Source of the DNA: Gemmatimonadota bacterium
Lineage (GTDB): Bacteria > Gemmatimonadota > Gemmatimonadetes > Palauibacterales > Palauibacteraceae
Length of the DNA: 7,901 bases
Direction: 5' to 3'
Assembly (NCBI GenBank): GCA_016649455.1
Contig: JAENXO010000110.1
Coordinates: forward strand, 1-7,901
This document shows positions 5,268 to 7,901 of the stretch, piece by piece. Positions within the stretch are counted from its first letter, which is position 1; the number at the start of each line of letters is the position of its first letter. The position numbers and the translations under genes are program-made. The notes under the pieces were generated by a model. It was not told where the DNA came from. It did not search any database and worked only from the letters and a program-made list of their open reading frames with translations.

Positions 5268-7901
5268 TCGATCTGTCGATCAACCGGCCGATCGCGACTG
5301 CGGCGATCTACATCGCGCTCGTGGCCCTGGGAGCGTACAGCTTCCGGTTGATCCCGGTCGAGCTGCTGCCCGACGTCGATTACCCGCGGCTCACGATCAA
5401 CGCCTCGTGGGGGGGCGCGTCTCCGGAAGCGATGGAGGCATTCGTCACTTCGCCGCTCGAGTCCACGGCACAGCAGGTCCGTGGGGTGAGGAAGATCACC
5501 TCCACCTCCAGCAGTGACGACCGCGGCACGGGCTCGACGTCGGAAATCGACGTGGAATTCGAGCGCTCGGTCCGCATGGACTTCGCCCGCCTGGATCTCA
5601 GCGAGCGGATTTCCGCCATGCGGGATGAGCTGCCGCCCGGCGTGCTGCCGCAGGTGCAGCCTTATGTCCCGCGGGAGTTCTCGGACGAAGAGCAGGCCTT
5701 CCTCTCCTACCAGATCCGCGGTCCGTACACGTTCGGTCATCTCGCGGAGCTGGCGGACGACGAAATTCAGCCGGCTCTGGCGGCCGTCGATGGAGTCGCG
5801 TCGGTGATGATCCGGGGCGACGAGCAGAGAGAGGTCTCGATCGAGCTCGACGGGGAGAAGCTCGAATCGCTCGGGCTCAGACCGATGGATGTGGAGGCGC
5901 GGATCCGCGAGCTCTCGACCCTGCGGGCTCCCGGGTCGCTGTTACTGTCGGGGCGCCAGGTCGCTCTCGCCGTACGGACGCGGGTGGAGAAGGTGTCCGA
6001 GCTCGAAGACCTGGTCCTGCTCCAGCGCCCGGAAGGACCGGTTCGGCTGCGGGACGTGGGAACGGTGCGTGAGACGACCGCGGATCCGTTGATGTATTAC
6101 CGGATCGACGGGCTCCCGACGATCTCGGTCATCATCTCCCGTGAGTCGGGAACCAACGCGGTGCGGGTCGCCGAGCAGGTCAAAGCGGAGATCAAGCCGC
6201 TGCAGGGCAAGATGCCGCCCGGCGTGGTGATCGAGCTGGACGTGGATGAGAGTAAGGAGATCCACAAACAGCTGACGGACCTCCGGCTGCGGGCCACGAT
6301 GGCGGCCGTGGTGATCCTGCTCGTGCTGATGCTGTTTCTCCGGTCGCTGGAAGCCGTGCTGGTCGTCTTCGCGACGATCGCGTTCAGCATTCTGATCGCC
6401 GTGAACCTGCTGTATGCTGGCGGATTCTCGCTCAACGTGCTCACGCTCGCGGGGCTCGCGTGGGGCTTCGGCCTGATCGTGGACAACGGGATCGTGGTGC
6501 TCGAGAACGTGGAGCGGCACAGCCACCTCGAGCCCGATCCGAAGAAGGCGGCGAGCGCCGGGGCGCACCAGGTCCTGCTGCCCGTGATCGCCGCGACCGC
6601 GACGACGGCGATCGTCCTGGTACCGTTCCTGTTCCTGCAGGGGGAGCTGCGGATCTACTACCTGCCGCTCGCCTGGGCCGTCGCGTTCGCGATCCTCGCG
6701 AGCCTGTTCGTCGCCTTCACCTTCGTGCCGACGATGGCGAGCCGCATCCACCACTGGAGAGGACGCGTGGTGGGCGTGCGGCCGGAGGACGACGTACTGG
6801 CGGTTGAAACAGGCGGTGGGGCAGCGGGGGGCAGGAAGCGCGAGCCCACCTACATCCGGATCTATCGTGGGGTCCTCGGATTCGGGCTCGACCACCCGTT
6901 CATCATCCTCGTGGTATGCGTCGGGGCCCTCGCCGGCAGTGCCTACCTGTTCGACAAACACGTGACCCGTGGCGTCAGGTGGGCTTCGTTCTGGGGGCAA
7001 CGGACGTACATCGACGTCAACATCCGCTTTCCGCGCGGCGCGGGACTCGATCGTACCGATGAGCTCGTGCGGTCATTCGAAGAGAAGATCAGGACCCTGC
7101 CGGAGGTGGAGCGCTACGAGACGATCGTGCTTCCGCAGTACGCCAACATCCGGGTGACGTTTCCCGAAGCGATCGAGTCCACGCAGGTGCCGGTGGCGAT
7201 CAAGGAACAGATGGTGGCCTACAGCTACCAGTTTTCAGGTCCTGAGGTCCGGGTGTACGGGTTCGGACCGAGCTTCTATGGGGGCGGAGGATCGCCTCCA
7301 AACTACTCCCTCAAGATCCTCGGCTACAACTATCTCGAGGTCCAGGCGATCGCCGCCGACGTGGCTGAACGGCTCAAGCGGTTCAGCCGGATCCAGGACG
7401 TGGATCCGAATGCCAGCGGCCGCTGGTTCGATCGTGACAAGGAGTTCGAGTACTTTCTCACTGTAGATCGCGTAGCGTTAGGCGGACAAGAACTTACGGT
7501 CGAGGAACTGTTGGGATTCGTGAGTGCGAACCTGCCCGGCGATCGCCCCCGGTTCCAGGTGATCCGGGTCGCCGGGGAGGAGCTTCCGTTTACCGTGAAG
7601 CTGGCCGGATATGAAGACTTCGACCTGCTCGCGATGAGCCAGCTTCGGGTACCGTCGGGCGGAGGGGAGGACGTGCGGCTGGCCGATGTCGCCGTGCTCG
7701 ACCAGCGCGATGTACTGGCGCGCATCCTCCGGGAGGACCAGCAGTACCAGCGGACCGTGGCCTGGGAGTTCCGGGGCCCACGCAAGCTGGGCGACCTGAT
7801 CCGGGACGCGGTCGTCGATGCGACGAGCCTGCCTCCCGGGTTCAAGATCGACGCTGAAGACGACTGGCGCTGGTCCGACGAGGAGGCGAACCAGGTCTAC
7901 A
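5264..7901 (+). CDS. RND efflux permease, second of a tandem pair (RND-2), 3'-truncated by the window
   Basis: From ATG 5264 this frame is open for 879 codons to the window edge with no stop, so the gene is cut off, not broken. It is a second HAE1-like RND permease, clearly divergent from RND-1. Seen in order: TM1 (about 10-30) then IPVELLPDVDYPRL; first porter domain (about 35-340); TM2-TM6 (about 345-489); a Gly/Arg-rich cytoplasmic linker (490-545); TM7 (547-563); second porter domain up to PPGFKIDAEDDWRWSDEE, which corresponds to the AcrB segment just before TM8. TM8-TM12, about 170-220 residues, should follow. TM4 has Asp407-Asn408. After TM7 the common LP..FMP..D.G segment is replaced by an aromatic stretch with Trp573, Phe576 and Trp577. 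Residues 664-685 match the AcrB switch loop. It starts within the last codon of RND-1 and has no strong ribosome binding site, so it probably relies on translational coupling. It likely forms a mixed trimer with RND-1. Confidence 0.95.
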   Translation, partial: MIDLSINRPIATAAIYIALVALGAYSFRLIPVELLPDVDYPRLTINASWGGASPEAMEAFVTSPLESTAQQVRGVRKITSTSSSDDRGTGSTSEIDVEFERSVRMDFARLDLSERISAMRDELPPGVLPQVQPYVPREFSDEEQAFLSYQIRGPYTFGHLAELADDEIQPALAAVDGVASVMIRGDEQREVSIELDGEKLESLGLRPMDVEARIRELSTLRAPGSLLLSGRQVALAVRTRVEKVSELEDLVLLQRPEGPVRLRDVGTVRETTADPLMYYRIDGLPTISVIISRESGTNAVRVAEQVKAEIKPLQGKMPPGVVIELDVDESKEIHKQLTDLRLRATMAAVVILLVLMLFLRSLEAVLVVFATIAFSILIAVNLLYAGGFSLNVLTLAGLAWGFGLIVDNGIVVLENVERHSHLEPDPKKAASAGAHQVLLPVIAATATTAIVLVPFLFLQGELRIYYLPLAWAVAFAILASLFVAFTFVPTMASRIHHWRGRVVGVRPEDDVLAVETGGGAAGGRKREPTYIRIYRGVLGFGLDHPFIILVVCVGALAGSAYLFDKHVTRGVRWASFWGQRTYIDVNIRFPRGAGLDRTDELVRSFEEKIRTLPEVERYETIVLPQYANIRVTFPEAIESTQVPVAIKEQMVAYSYQFSGPEVRVYGFGPSFYGGGGSPPNYSLKILGYNYLEVQAIAADVAERLKRFSRIQDVDPNASGRWFDRDKEFEYFLTVDRVALGGQELTVEELLGFVSANLPGDRPRFQVIRVAGEELPFTVKLAGYEDFDLLAMSQLRVPSGGGEDVRLADVAVLDQRDVLARILREDQQYQRTVAWEFRGPRKLGDLIRDAVVDATSLPPGFKIDAEDDWRWSDEEANQVY
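5265..5282 (+). promoter_or_regulatory. Perfect hairpin over the RND-2 start codon
   Basis: TGATCGA at 5265-5271 and TCGATCA at 5276-5282 are perfect reverse complements separated by the 4-nt loop TCTG. The 5' arm contains the RND-1 stop and two bases of the RND-2 ATG. In mRNA this would hide the start codon until a ribosome finishing RND-1 opens it, which suits a coupling role. The stem is short and only 3 of 7 pairs are G-C. GATCG words are common in this DNA, so chance is possible. Confidence 0.35.

Noticed and set aside
5942..7000. Antisense open frame of about 350 codons opposite RND-2
   Set aside because: It has the same shadow composition (His/Arg/Asp/Gln-rich) and lies wholly within the uninterrupted RND-2 frame.
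1956..7901. Heavy-metal (CusA/CzcA-type) RND permeases
   Set aside because: The TM4 motifs (VDNSIVV, VDNGIVV) and porter sequences resemble the HAE1/MdtBC type, and no obvious methionine or histidine metal relay is visible. A distant relation cannot be excluded by eye.
1..7901. High density of GATC/GATCG words as a possible signal
   Set aside because: They arise from frequent GAT/ATC codons next to G- or C-starting codons in GC-rich genes and are spread evenly through coding sequence.
5264..7901. RND-2 as a pseudogene because no stop was found
   Set aside because: The frame was read codon by codon to the last base and is intact; the missing stop is due to the window edge.

Overview
The window is GC-rich DNA (about two-thirds G+C by eye) densely packed with genes on the + strand. 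It holds most of one operon for a Gram-negative tripartite drug/solute efflux system of the RND type. The organism should be a didermic, high-GC bacterium. The coding style and protein flavour would fit Gemmatimonadota, Acidobacteriota or a proteobacterium, but no marker gene here settles the phylum.

Layout: (1) 1-534, the C-terminal part of a periplasmic adaptor (membrane fusion protein), entering from the left edge; (2) 531-1940, a TolC-family outer-membrane channel with a signal peptide; (3) 1956-5267, a complete 1103-residue RND inner-membrane permease (RND-1); (4) 5264-7901, a second, different RND permease (RND-2). RND-2 is open for 879 codons and runs off the right edge without a stop. 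It is the second-largest gene of the window and is easily missed because its stop lies outside. Junctions are 4-bp GTGA, a 15-bp gap, and 4-bp ATGA, so the four genes look like one translationally coupled transcription unit. No promoter, terminator, RNA gene, mobile element or CRISPR is visible, and no stretch over 300 bases lacks a gene.

How it should work (family knowledge plus inference): the two RND permeases sit in the inner membrane, probably together as a heterotrimer in the manner of MdtB/MdtC. The adaptor bridges them to the TolC-like channel, and substrate leaves the cell using the proton gradient. No regulator is in the window, so the substrate is unknown.

I do not see a wholly new system. 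The points worth a second look are sequence differences between the paired permeases. Both have Asp-Asn instead of Asp-Asp in TM4. RND-1 lacks the TM10 lysine of AcrB but has another lysine five residues on, and carries an enlarged TM6-TM7 cytoplasmic linker. RND-2 alone keeps an aromatic, AcrB-like switch loop, and has an atypical segment after TM7. A perfect 7-bp hairpin covers the RND-2 start codon.
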